NCBI RefSeq assembly: GCF_029637705.1
Contig: NZ_CP121252.1
Coordinates: forward strand, 1,116,001-1,180,000
Origin: Citricoccus muralis
GTDB taxonomy: Bacteria; Actinomycetota; Actinomycetes; Actinomycetales; Micrococcaceae
Direction of reading: 5' to 3'
DNA length: 64,000 nucleotides
Part shown: positions 51,656 through 60,101 of the stretch, piece by piece
How the letters are laid out: every line of letters starts with the position of its first letter
Position numbering within the stretch: position 1 is the first letter of the stretch
Notes under the pieces: generated by a model
Told to the model about the DNA's origin: nothing
The model's database searches: none
What the model saw: the letters and a program-made list of their open reading frames with translations, nothing else
Translations under genes and position numbers: made by a program

Positions 51656-52564
51656 TCACGCAGCCTGCGTAGACACTTCCTCCTGAACCCGGCCGGCACT
51701 GTGCTCGGCCCGGAACTTCTCCTCAAACTCCACCGGCGGGACCATCCCCAACGCCGAGTGCAACCGCCGCCGGTTATATACCACCTCGACCCACCGAGCG
51801 ACTTCCCGCATCGCCTCAGCCCGAGTCTGCCAGACCCGGCGTTCGAAGAACTCAGTCTTCAGTGATGACCAGAACGACTCCGACATCGCATTATCCCAAC
51901 ACACTCCAGTCCGGCCTACCGACTGCTTGAGCCCCAGCTCCACAGAGGCCTGATGCAACTGCGCTGACGTGTACTGCGCTCCTTTGTCGGCATGAAAAAT
52001 GACGTCATCTGGAACCATTTCTCGTAGCGTATGAGCCATCCTCAACGCTCGTTCCACGAGGTCAGAATCTTGTCTGGCATCCATCGCCCAGCCGAGCACT
52101 CGGCGTGAGCACCCATCGCGGATGACGCACAAATACACGAACCCTTCCCACGTGCGCAGATACGTAATATCGCTGATCCACACAGCATCCAACTCACCTC
52201 GGTCCCAGACTCGTTTCACGAGGTCCGGAATGTGATGAGTCGCCACACCCGGCAGTGTCGTCACCGGCCGAAACCGACGTGGACTGATGCCTTCAAGGCC
52301 CTGCCTGCGCAACGAAGCCGCGACCGTCTTCTCGTCCACACTCACGCCTTGTCGAGCCAGTTGCGCTGCCACCCGTGGTGCCCCATAGACACCATCAGAC
52401 TCCGCATGAACCGCTGCGACTTGCCCGTCAAGATTCCGTTGCGCTCTCGCGCGTTTCGATGGCCCGGCCTGCCGACGTTTCTTCCATGCGTAGTACCCAG
52501 ATTTCGTCACCTCGAGGAGCCTGGCCATCCGGCGAATCGCATAGTGGGCCTTCTCCGAGTCCAT
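51656..52564 (-). CDS. IS3 orfB, DDE integrase-like transposase
   Basis: A protein of 302 residues. After an HTH_21-like N-terminus (YAIRRMARLLEVTKSGYYAW) comes the rve integrase core. Its first Asp is in WISDITYL near 130, the second in FHADKGAQY near 190 and the Glu in DNAMSESFWSSLKTE near 228. All three catalytic residues are present. It overlaps the orfA stop (TGATG) and is usually made as a frameshift or reinitiation product. Confidence 0.92.
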   Translation of the reverse strand: MDSEKAHYAIRRMARLLEVTKSGYYAWKKRRQAGPSKRARAQRNLDGQVAAVHAESDGVYGAPRVAAQLARQGVSVDEKTVAASLRRQGLEGISPRRFRPVTTLPGVATHHIPDLVKRVWDRGELDAVWISDITYLRTWEGFVYLCVIRDGCSRRVLGWAMDARQDSDLVERALRMAHTLREMVPDDVIFHADKGAQYTSAQLHQASVELGLKQSVGRTGVCWDNAMSESFWSSLKTEFFERRVWQTRAEAMREVARWVEVVYNRRRLHSALGMVPPVEFEEKFRAEHSAGRVQEEVSTQAA

Positions 52565-52890
52565 CAGCTCGAATTTCTCTTGTTTCGAGGCTTCGACGCG
52601 AAGAAGGCGGCTGCTTTTCCCAGGAACTCGTTGTCCTGTTTCAGATCGAAGTTCTCCCGCCTCAACCGTGCCAGTTCAGCCCGTTCGTCCTCGTTCAACG
52701 CACCCGTGGGTTCACCCTCGGCGCGGCGTCGGTCTTTCTCGGCTTTGACCCAGGTGCCCAGGGTCTGTTCACCGACTCCGATTTCCTTTGCCACCGCGGC
52801 GATAGACCTGCCGGTGTCAATGACGAGATTCGCCGCCTCGATCCGATATTCCGGGGTGAAAGAGCGACGCTGTCGCTTCTGGTCTGACAT
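52564..52890 (-). CDS. IS3 orfA, helix-turn-helix transposase subunit
   Basis: A protein of 108 residues beginning MSDQKRQRRSFTPEYR, with HTH_8-type DNA-binding segment IAAVAKEIGVGEQTLGTWV at about 34-52. A Leu/Glu coiled-coil (ERAELARLRRENFDLKQDNEFL) follows. It provides terminal-repeat binding for the IS3 transposase. The stop codon shares bases with the orfB start. Confidence 0.88.
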   Translation of the reverse strand: MSDQKRQRRSFTPEYRIEAANLVIDTGRSIAAVAKEIGVGEQTLGTWVKAEKDRRRAEGEPTGALNEDERAELARLRRENFDLKQDNEFLGKAAAFFASKPRNKRNSS

Positions 52891-52956
52891 ATTGAACATC
52901 CTTCCAGCAGGACTGCGAATCCCGCTAACTTGGGTGTCCACTATTCGAGGGTAGCC

Positions 52957-53238
52957 TCAGTCCTTTGTCACGTATGGTTCGGTCTTGGCCAAACCCTGAA
53001 CCACGACCCGATTGCCCCTACTCAGGCTGGATTCCACATTCTCACCGAGCTGCTGACTGTTGACCGTGGTATCCCAATATGTGGTTTCACCATCGCGCCA
53101 CTCATTCGTCTCTCGGTCCAGGATCCGCTTGTTCTCGGCCACTGTGAACGAAAGGAACGTTTTTCCCTCGGCCGTGGTGATTCGCTTGGGGTCATCGGTT
53201 AGATTCCCCGTTACCGTCACTTTGCCCAGATTCGCCAT
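52957..53238 (-). pseudogene. ssb: Single-stranded DNA-binding protein, truncated at the C-terminus
   Basis: The first 93 residues of an OB-fold SSB: MANLGKVTVTGNLTDDPKRI, FLSFTVAENKRI, YWDTTVNSQQLGENVESSLSRGNRVVVQG. The frame stops at TGA 52957-52959 after PYVTKD, 16 bases from the IS3 end. The last strands and the acidic C-terminal tail that recruits partners are missing. Mobile elements often carry their own SSB. It is divergent from the unknown gene at 53409. Confidence 0.8.
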
Positions 53239-53408
53239 CACTCTCACACCTTCACTGGTCACGTCTACATGAACGCTCTGTCCACGTCGGACACCACCAG
53301 TTCGGATTACTTGCTCGTCCGATGAGGGCGACACACATTTCTTTTGTATGATCTGATCACAAAGCGGATGTTGTTCAGAACGTTGGATTCGAAAGATCGG
53401 TTGCACAC

Positions 53409-54284
53409 ATGATCACCGACGGGACACCAGAGGACCTACCGGACTTCGCTTTTCGAATTGGCCCTAGCTACGTCAAATGGTGGACACACCAGTTTGAGCA
53501 TTTCGAATCCAGTGTGTCCCAGAGTATGGCGGTGACCGGTCTGGAGACGGCACTTCTGCGCTTGCTGGAAAAACGAGACGCCTTGCAAATAGCAAGGGGC
53601 CCGTTCGGGCCAGTCAGCATCTACTACCCGGAAGCTCATCCGACGCGGCAGCAACAGAAAGCACTACACGCGACGACGGTCGAATTCTTTGACACCTACT
53701 ACGCGGCGGTTGCAGCTCTCAGCACGGTTGTAAAGCGATACCGTTCCACGTTCGGAGACTCGCCAAGCAACTCCGTTTCGAGATTTCTTAAATGGTGGAA
53801 GTCGAAAGGCTTATTTATGGATGAAGCCTATGGGGTCTTGGAGTCGGCTCGAGCGTTCCGAGCAATGTTTGCTCATGCCGAATCTAGGCCTCCCTATGAT
53901 TGGCATACCGCGGTGGACGGGAACTTAACCAAGCTGGTTCTCATTGGCGAATCTAGGAAGAGTGGCGTTCTGCCCGAGGGAGCTTCCAGTTTTGACGGAG
54001 AGCAACAGTGGTCGTTTTTGGCGCCCGATGAAGATCTTGTCGTCTCGGCAATTTCCGTCCAGCTCAACGCTCTAATTCCCGAACTCGGTGCCGGCCAAGA
54101 TATTCAAAGCGCCCTAGAGTGCACCTGGACTTCACAAGACTCAGATCAAGATGTCACGCTGAATTATCCCATGTTCGCGCATAGAGATTCCGTCGTCGAC
54201 GAGCTTTATGAAACCAGGTCCACTATCCACACAGAGGTGGTTAGGTTGCGGACCGACGAGGATGACGCCCAAACAAGGAATTAA
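53409..54284 (+). CDS. Hypothetical protein, lower GC than surroundings
   Basis: A protein of 291 residues with no recognised family, no signal peptide and no transmembrane segment. It is rich in aromatic residues in the first half (WWTHQFEHF, KWWKSKGLF) and acidic in the second. Base composition is noticeably more A/T-rich, with many A/T-ending codons, unlike the chromosomal genes, suggesting transfer from another source. It is single, bounded by the truncated ssb and the ISL3 element. Confidence 0.65.
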   Translation: MITDGTPEDLPDFAFRIGPSYVKWWTHQFEHFESSVSQSMAVTGLETALLRLLEKRDALQIARGPFGPVSIYYPEAHPTRQQQKALHATTVEFFDTYYAAVAALSTVVKRYRSTFGDSPSNSVSRFLKWWKSKGLFMDEAYGVLESARAFRAMFAHAESRPPYDWHTAVDGNLTKLVLIGESRKSGVLPEGASSFDGEQQWSFLAPDEDLVVSAISVQLNALIPELGAGQDIQSALECTWTSQDSDQDVTLNYPMFAHRDSVVDELYETRSTIHTEVVRLRTDEDDAQTRN

Positions 54285-54428
54285 ACGTCCGCGCCAGCGC
54301 GCTGCACGATGCTGCCGATTCGTCCTGTAGTTGAACCGAACGCCAGTCAAAATGTAACTGATTCTCCAGTCTTCACTCAGGGCGAGCCATAGCCAGTGTG
54401 CCCAGCGAACAGCTAGTCCATAAACGGT

Positions 54429-54436
54429 GGTTTCTG
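54429..54436 (+). repeat. ISL3 target-site duplication, left copy
   Basis: GGTTTCTG stands directly before the left inverted repeat and is repeated exactly at 55876-55883 after the right one. Eight bases is the expected duplication length for ISL3 elements. Confidence 0.95.
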
Positions 54437-55875
54437 GGCTCTTCACAGATGAGGGTGTAGGTCGGCCGGGCGCGTCGGTCCGCAGATAGACGTCGAGGTC
54501 TCCCGACGATGGAGGTTCCTACGCCATCCATCCGAAAGACCTCGACGTGTCCGACGCTACCCCGCCGGCCGGCTTCGGCCGCCCTGACCTGACCGCCTTC
54601 GCTCGACTCGACGGCCTCGGTCTGAGCGTGACCGGACAACGACTTGAACCGGATCGTGCGGTCCTCGCGTGCCGCGTGGTGGAACCAGATCAGTGGTGCC
54701 GACGGTGCGGCAGCGAAGGCGCTGCTCGTGACACCGTGATCCGGCGGTTGGCCCACGAGCCGCTGGGCTGGCGACCGACCGTGCTGGAATTTGTAGTGCG
54801 CCGCTACCGCTGTGCCGACTGCGGACACGTGTGGCGCCAAGACACCAGCGCCGCGGCGGAGCCACGTGCGAAGCTCTCGCGCACCGGGCTGCGGTGGGCG
54901 CTGGAAGGGATCGTGGTCGCACACCTCACCGTCGCCCGTGTCGCCGAGGGACTCGGGGTCGCGTGGGACACCGCCAACAACGCGGTCCTGGCTGAAGGCA
55001 AGCGGCTGCTGATCAACGACCCCACGCGGTTTGAGGGCGTGAAGGTCGTTGGCGTCGATGAGCACGTCTGGCGCCACACCAGGCGTGGTGACAAGTACGT
55101 TACCGTGATCATCGACCTCACCCCGGTCCGCGATGGCGCCGGCCCAGCAAGACTGCTGGACATGGTCGATGGCCGGTCGAAGGCGGCGTTCAAGACCTGG
55201 CTCGCCGACCGCGACGACGCCTTCCGTGACGCGGTCGAGGTGGTCGCGATGGACGGCTTCACCGGGTTCAAGCCCGCCGCTGCAGAGGAGATCCAGGACG
55301 CGGTCACGGTGATGGATCCCTTCCACGTCGTGCGCCTGGCCGGTGACGCCCTCGACAGGTGCCGGCGCCGGGTCCAACTCGCGATCCACGGGCACCGTGG
55401 GTTCAGGGACGACCCGCTCTACAAGTCGCGGCGCACGCTGCACACCGGCGCGGACCTGCTCACCGACAAGCAGAGCGACAGGCTACGCGCGCTGTTCGTT
55501 GATGACGCTCACGTCGAGGTCGAGGCGACCTGGGGTGTCTACCAGCGCATGATCGCCGCCTATCGCCACGAGGACCGGCAACGTGGCCGCGAGCTCATGG
55601 AGAAGCTGATCACCGACCTCAGCGCCGGCGTCCCCAAGGTGCTCACCGAGCTCACCACCCTGGGCCGGACCCTGAAGAAGCGAGCCGCTGACGTGCTCGT
55701 CTACTTCGAACGACCTGGCACCAGCAACGGGCCGACCGAGGCGCTCAACGGACGGCTCGAACACCTGCGCGGCTCCGCACTCGGGTTCCGCAACCTGACC
55801 AACTACATCGCCCGAAGCCTGCTCGAGACCGGCGGCTTCAGACCCCAACTCCTACACCCCCGATTGGGATGAGCC
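54437..55875 (+). mobile_element. ISL3-family insertion sequence, complete
   Basis: A 1,439-base element. The left inverted repeat starts GGCTC at 54437. The right one ends GAGCC at 55875, its reverse complement starting GGCTC. About 19 of 25 bases match, including GGGTGTAGG. An exact 8-bp target duplication flanks it. One full-length transposase gene is inside, so the element looks recently inserted and possibly active. Confidence 0.95.
54547..55872 (+). CDS. ISL3-family transposase
   Basis: A protein of 441 residues. An N-terminal zinc-ribbon is formed by CRRCGS near 56 and CADCGH near 92, followed by a helix-turn-helix region near 120-145. The DDE_Tnp_ISL3 core has VVGVDEHVWRH near 174 and VVAMDGFTGFKPA near 236. 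The catalytic Glu lies near the C-terminal end (SNGPTEALNGRLEHLRG near 397). The GTG at 54547 is the likely start. The stop lies only a few bases before the right end. Confidence 0.93.
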   Translation: MSDATPPAGFGRPDLTAFARLDGLGLSVTGQRLEPDRAVLACRVVEPDQWCRRCGSEGAARDTVIRRLAHEPLGWRPTVLEFVVRRYRCADCGHVWRQDTSAAAEPRAKLSRTGLRWALEGIVVAHLTVARVAEGLGVAWDTANNAVLAEGKRLLINDPTRFEGVKVVGVDEHVWRHTRRGDKYVTVIIDLTPVRDGAGPARLLDMVDGRSKAAFKTWLADRDDAFRDAVEVVAMDGFTGFKPAAAEEIQDAVTVMDPFHVVRLAGDALDRCRRRVQLAIHGHRGFRDDPLYKSRRTLHTGADLLTDKQSDRLRALFVDDAHVEVEATWGVYQRMIAAYRHEDRQRGRELMEKLITDLSAGVPKVLTELTTLGRTLKKRAADVLVYFERPGTSNGPTEALNGRLEHLRGSALGFRNLTNYIARSLLETGGFRPQLLHPRLG

Positions 55876-55883
55876 GGTTTCTG
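55876..55883 (+). repeat. ISL3 target-site duplication, right copy
   Basis: An exact second copy of GGTTTCTG, directly after the right inverted repeat. Confidence 0.95.
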
Positions 55884-55959
55884 ACAGTAGTCAAAAGTTG
55901 TCGGCAGATTGCAGGACGCAGTAGTTGATTCTGCCCCATTGAAGACAAGCAACGGTGAA

Positions 55960-56559
55960 TTAGAGTCCGAATGCCCCGCCGCTGATGAGGATGATGACTC
56001 CCAGCGCAATGAGCACAGTCGGGAATAGGATACTTTCCCAGCGTTCGAGGGCTTCGGCGATGGGTTTCCGTGATGTGAGCCAGCGGGCGGTGAAGACTAA
56101 GGTGGCGACCAGCAGTAGGAAGACTATGCAGAAGGCAAAGACAGAAGCCCAGCTGATGCTAACGAACACTGGCACATAGACCCCAATGTTGTCCCCGCCG
56201 TTGGCGAAGGTCACCAGCGCTACTGTGCCGACAGAGACCCGTTTGCCCTGTAGCTGAGCTTCGTCGTTGTCTTCCTCGCCTCGATTGCGCCATGACCGCC
56301 ACGCGGCCCAAACACCAAGACCTAGGGGAATCAGCCCGAAATAAGGCAACAGTTCGTCAGGCAGAATCGCGTCCGCGCCTACGGCCACTATGACGGCAGT
56401 CCCCAAAATTGCGATGAACCCCAGGTATTGACCTAGCAGTATTCGGCGGGTGGTCCCTGGTTGGCCGTGACCTCGGCCGAAGAAGAGGGACAAGATGATG
56501 ATGTCGTCGATGTTGGTGGCGATGAAGAGGACAACGGCCTGTGCAGCAGCAGTTATCAT
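55960..56559 (-). CDS. cadD: Cadmium resistance transporter CadD-like
   Basis: A membrane protein of 199 residues with five or six helices and the CadD signature NIDDIIILSLFF near the start, plus ALVTFANGGDNIGVYVPVF near 115. Gram-positive CadD proteins give resistance to cadmium. The ATG at 56559 overlaps the cmtR stop (TGATG), so the two are translationally coupled. Use of this start removes ten extra residues of a longer frame. Confidence 0.9.
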   Translation of the reverse strand: MITAAAQAVVLFIATNIDDIIILSLFFGRGHGQPGTTRRILLGQYLGFIAILGTAVIVAVGADAILPDELLPYFGLIPLGLGVWAAWRSWRNRGEEDNDEAQLQGKRVSVGTVALVTFANGGDNIGVYVPVFVSISWASVFAFCIVFLLLVATLVFTARWLTSRKPIAEALERWESILFPTVLIALGVIILISGGAFGL

Positions 56560-56918
56560 CAGGTCCGGCTGCCTGCCTGTGTGCATTCGGGAAGTGAGCA
56601 GTCTGGGTCGATGCAGGCAGCATTCTCATCAACAGCAAGCGTGACCTCCATCAGGTTGTTCAGCGCCCGGACAAGGTGGGAATCGGCGATTTCATACCGG
56701 GTTTGTCGGCCTTCGGGTTCAGAGACCACGATTCCGCAGTCTCGGAGACAGGCCAGGTGGTTCGACACATTGGTTCGGGTTAACCCCAGGTCGCGGGAGA
56801 GCTGTGCAGGGTAGCCAGGAGCTTCCAGCAAGGAGAGCAAAATTCGGGAACGAGTCGAATCCGCCATAGCTCGGCCAAGTCGGTTCATCACATCAAGGCG
56901 AGAAGAATTAGTCAGCAT
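56559..56918 (-). CDS. cmtR: Cd(II)/Pb(II)-sensing ArsR-family repressor, CmtR-like
   Basis: A protein of 119 residues with a winged helix (LSRDLGLTRTNVSNHLACLRDCG). Its cysteines fall at 57, 61 and 102, the same positions as the metal ligands of mycobacterial CmtR. C107 and C112 are extra. It would leave its operator when Cd or Pb binds. It heads a two-gene unit with cadD, with a leaderless promoter directly upstream. Confidence 0.93.
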   Translation of the reverse strand: MLTNSSRLDVMNRLGRAMADSTRSRILLSLLEAPGYPAQLSRDLGLTRTNVSNHLACLRDCGIVVSEPEGRQTRYEIADSHLVRALNNLMEVTLAVDENAACIDPDCSLPECTQAGSRT

Positions 56919-56919
56919 G

Positions 56920-56953
56920 TACTGACTATACAGCGAGTACTGACTTATTCAAG
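56920..56953 (-). promoter_or_regulatory. cmtR promoter with direct-repeat operator
   Basis: On the minus strand TTGAAT (56953-56948), a 17-base spacer and TATAGT (56930-56925) form a strong promoter. Six bases later comes the ATG, so the transcript is leaderless. AGTCAGTA occurs twice, 18 bases apart (complements of 56920-56927 and 56938-56945). One copy lies in the spacer and the other straddles the -10, as expected for a repressor site. Confidence 0.75.
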
Positions 56954-57062
56954 AATAGTCATTGTCGGTCTTTCCTCACGGCCTCCTGGGTGCAACTTCC
57001 TCGGCGACCACTAACGGTCGTTTCTGACCACTTATCGTTGCTGGCAGGCGGCGCTGCCGACA

Positions 57063-57092
57063 TGTGACTTCTGCGTTTAAATGGCGGGGTTC
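57063..57092 (+). repeat. Left terminal inverted repeat of the mercury transposon
   Basis: TGTGACTT, seven variable bases and TAAATGGCGGGGTTC form this end. It matches the inverse of 62489-62518 at 23 of 30 positions. It lies 27 bases outside the tniB stop. Confidence 0.85.
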
Positions 57093-57118
57093 TTCCGACG
57101 TTCCGTGGCAGGCCGGGG

Positions 57119-57937
57119 TCAGGTGACGCCGATGACCAGGGTGCTTTGGGCGGCTTCGATGACATCGTTGGTGATGGTGTCGAGTTCGTTTATCTTCAGC
57201 ACGCGCTGGATCTGGGGGATGAGGCGTTCGAGCAGCCGGAAGTTGCCGCGGGTGACCCGCGCGATGGCGGCGATGGCTTGGGCGTCGGTGAAGTCTTCGG
57301 GGTCGAGGGTCTTGCCGAGGGAGCGCCAGTGTCGTTGCAGGACGAACAACAGTTCGTCCTGACCCAGGGGTCGGTATTGATGGGCGAACCCGACCCGGCT
57401 GTAGAACTGGGGGTAGTGGCTGAACTGCTTCTCCAGTCCGGGCATGCCGATCAGGATCAGTGCGATGTCGTCTCGGTCGTAGCGGTCGCGCAGCAGTTCC
57501 AGGGCGGCGGGGCGGAGCCGTTCGGACTCGTCGACGATGATCAGCTCCACGTAGTTCCTGCTGCGGCGCCATCCCCAGGTCTCGGGCGTGACGTCGCCGT
57601 GCGGCGCGAGGTGCTGTTCGATGCAGATGTTGGTGCGGGTGATGGCCTGATTGAGCTCATCCTTCAGGGTCCGCGGGGTGGTCAGCACGCTGGGGGTGTA
57701 GAGCACGGTGCGGCTCCGGTTCAGGGCGGCGTAGATCTTGGCGTCGTCGTCGGAGCGCGGCCCCCAGTAGGTCAGCAGATCGAGGGCCTTGTCCCAGTGC
57801 GCGTAGCGGCGCGCCGAGAGCGTCTTGCCCACTCCGGCCGACCCGAAGCACAGGCCGATGGTGTGGCCGCGGCGCACGGCGTCGGCGAACTCGGTGAAGC
57901 GGCGGTATTCTTTGGTGACGATGAAGCGCTGGCTCAC
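57119..57937 (-). CDS. tniB: Transposition ATPase TniB (Tn552 p271-like)
   Basis: An AAA+ ATPase of 272 residues. Walker A is CFGSAGVGKTLSA near 30, Walker B is ELIIVDESERL near 134, and sensor-1-like ALILIGMPGLEKQ follows near 157. It binds target DNA and stimulates the transposase. The length is close to that of p271. The GTG at 57937 overlaps the tniA stop by four bases (GTGA), so translation is coupled. A longer upstream frame is a shadow of tniA. Confidence 0.92.
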   Translation of the reverse strand: MSQRFIVTKEYRRFTEFADAVRRGHTIGLCFGSAGVGKTLSARRYAHWDKALDLLTYWGPRSDDDAKIYAALNRSRTVLYTPSVLTTPRTLKDELNQAITRTNICIEQHLAPHGDVTPETWGWRRSRNYVELIIVDESERLRPAALELLRDRYDRDDIALILIGMPGLEKQFSHYPQFYSRVGFAHQYRPLGQDELLFVLQRHWRSLGKTLDPEDFTDAQAIAAIARVTRGNFRLLERLIPQIQRVLKINELDTITNDVIEAAQSTLVIGVT

Positions 57938-59340
57938 CTCAGGTCCTCCTTGTAGACCTTCAACTTCCGTTTCGGCGTCTGCGCCGCCGCTGGTTCCTCC
58001 GCGGGAGGTGGTGTCTCGGTGGTGTGTGCGGCCACGACAGCGATGCGTTCGTTGATGCCGGCCCGTAGTGCCCGGCGTCTCGCGTTGCGAGCGGCCTGGA
58101 TCTCTTTGAGGCTGACCTTCTGGTCGTGGTGCTCCTGGTTGACGGCCTTGCAGAGGAACTCGTCGTGGTCGAAGACGCGGATCTCGGTGATGTCGCGAGG
58201 GTCGTAACGGATCACGACCGACTGTCCGACCTAGCCGGCTAGGGTCGGGGAGACGTAGCGCAGGCCCTGGAATCGGATGCCATCGCGGCGCACGACGCGG
58301 GTCTTGGCCACGGTCAGCAACAGTCCGTCGAGAGCTTCCAGGCTCTCGGGCATGCGGGGCAGCCAGCCCTCGGCGATCCACGCGCTGCGCGGGGAGGTGC
58401 CGATCTCGCTGTGCGTGCGGTCGTTGTAGGTGGCCACGAACCTTTCGACGGCGGTGTCGAGCTCGGCCAGGGATAGTGTCGGTGTTGGCCAGGGCTGGCC
58501 TTCGCCGATGTATCCGGGCAGGTCGGCCAGCAGCTCGGTGTTGACGGTGCCGAAGAACCGCTCGATCTTGCCCCGGCCCTGGGGGCGGGCGACGGTGGAA
58601 TGGATCAGCCGGATGTGGAGGTCGACGGCGGTGCCGGCGAGCTGGTGGCTGATGAAGTCGCTGCCGTGATCGACGTAGAGCACGTCCGGTAGGCCGCACA
58701 TCGGCCAGGCCGGGTCGGCCTTGTGCCAGATCGCCTGCCGCAGCGCCAGCGCGGTGTTCATCGCCGACGGTGCGCCCAGGAAGACGGTATAGCCGCAGAT
58801 CGCTCGGGAGCAGTCATCGAGGATGGTCGTCAACCACGGCCGGGCAGGTTTGCCATCGGTGCCGACTACCAGGATGTCGAGCAACGTGTGATCGGACTGC
58901 CACATCGCGTTGGGCCACTCCGCCTGCCGGCGCAGCACCAGCTCGTGCTTGTCGCGGTAGGACGCCGCGCCTTCCAGGGCGAGGGTGACCATGCCCGGGT
59001 CCAGGGCGCGCACGATCTCCCACACCACCGAATAGGACGGGACCGGCCACCCGTGGATGCCGCAGATGCCGGTGACCTTGCGATGGATCGTGGCGATAGC
59101 CGGCCGCGGCTTGCTCAGCGCCAGACCCTCGATCACGTGGACGAGATCGGTCGGCAAGCGGTGGGTGCCGGCGTCCATTCGCGGGGCCGTCTCCAGGCCC
59201 GCGTAGCCGTCGGTCCGGTAGCGGGCGTGCCAGCGCTCCAGGGTCCGCAGCCCGACGCCGGACTCGCGGGCCAGACGCGCGAGCGGAACCTCGTCCTCCA
59301 CATGGAGCCGGAGAATGCGCCACCGCGCCGCAGCGTCCAT
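57934..59340 (-). pseudogene. tniA: DDE transposase TniA (Tn552 p480-like) with an in-frame amber codon
   Basis: One continuous frame from ATG 59340 to TGA 57934 (468 residues if read through), broken by a single TAG at 58233-58231 after YVSPTLAG. Upstream is the helix-turn-helix (RWRILRLHVED) and the rve core: Asp in QSDHTLLD near 147, Asp in YVDHGSDF near 212 and Glu in KIERFF near 250. Downstream lies the C-terminal beta-barrel (VIRYDPRDITEIRVFDHDEFLCKAV). The stop falls in that domain, where related proteins have a Tyr-like residue. All core residues remain, so a truncated 369-residue protein could still exist. Confidence 0.88.
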
Positions 59341-59347
59341 CGCGCAC

Positions 59348-59944
59348 CTACTGCACGCGGCTCTCGCGGCCACGCTGCGCGCGCTCAAGGGCACGGTAGA
59401 CCGTGGAGCGGCCGACGCTGAACAGCTCGGCCAGCTCGCCCACGGTGTGCTCCTTGGCGGCATGCAGGTGGACGAGGTGAGCCTCCTGTCGTGGGGTGAG
59501 CTTCGGAGACTTCCCGCGCAGCCGGCCCTTGGCCTTGGCGACCTTCATCCCTTCGCGGGTGCGGGCGCGAATGAGGTCGGCTTCGAACTCGGCGACCATC
59601 GCCAGCACGTTAAACAGCAGTTTGCCCATCGGGTCCGTCGGGTCATACACCGATCCGGCGATGCTGAGTTTCACCTCGCGGGCCGCGAGGTCATCGGCAA
59701 TCTCGTGAGCATCGCGCACCGAACGTGCCAACCGGTCGAGCTTGGTGACCACGAACGTGTCACCGGCCCGGCATGCCGCCAGCGCCTGCCGCAGCCCGGC
59801 GCGATCCGCGTTGCGGCCGGTCAGTCCGTGATCGACGTATATGCGCATCGCGTCGACACCGAGAGCGCTGAGGCCATCGCGCTGGGCGGTGAGGTCCTGT
59901 TCATCGGTGGAGACCCGGGCGTACCCGACCTTCAAAGCGGACAT
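59348..59944 (-). CDS. tniR: Serine recombinase, transposon resolvase (TniR/BinR-like)
   Basis: A small serine resolvase of 198 residues. The catalytic Ser is in YARVSTDEQD near 12. It has TKLDRLARSVRD near 68 with the conserved Arg, and a C-terminal helix-turn-helix (TVGELAELFSVGRSTVYRAL near 165). It resolves cointegrates. Its stop lies seven bases before the tniA start. A candidate res site lies upstream at 59956-60008. Confidence 0.93.
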   Translation of the reverse strand: MSALKVGYARVSTDEQDLTAQRDGLSALGVDAMRIYVDHGLTGRNADRAGLRQALAACRAGDTFVVTKLDRLARSVRDAHEIADDLAAREVKLSIAGSVYDPTDPMGKLLFNVLAMVAEFEADLIRARTREGMKVAKAKGRLRGKSPKLTPRQEAHLVHLHAAKEHTVGELAELFSVGRSTVYRALERAQRGRESRVQ

Positions 59945-59955
59945 GCTTCTAAGTG

Positions 59956-60008
59956 TGTCATATAAGGCCCCGTCACCGAACAGTTCACCGGACGGGTCTT
60001 ACGGGACA
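59956..60008 (-). promoter_or_regulatory. Candidate res site upstream of the resolvase
   Basis: TGTCATATAA (59956-59965) and the inverted TTACGGGACA (59999-60008) share TGTCnnnTAA half-site form and are 33 bases apart. They sit just upstream of the resolvase start (59944). Half-sites of this form are common in serine-resolvase res sites, but the match is short. Confidence 0.4.
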
Positions 60009-60101
60009 CCTCGTCAGGCATGCTAGTAGGACTCCCATGTCGGGAGTGGGTGTGTCCGGTCGAGGTTCCCCATGCGGGACCCTCGGAAGTGTGCCGTCGA
60101 G

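Larger units (their letters stand above)
51639..52940 (-). mobile_element. IS3-family insertion sequence
   Basis: A 1,302-base element with TGGACAC at its left end (51639) and the inverse GTGTCCA at its right end (52940), plus partial further matches inward. It contains the usual two overlapping frames, orfA and orfB, on the minus strand. The three bases on either side do not match, so no target duplication is visible. This suggests that a deletion or recombination followed insertion. Confidence 0.85.
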
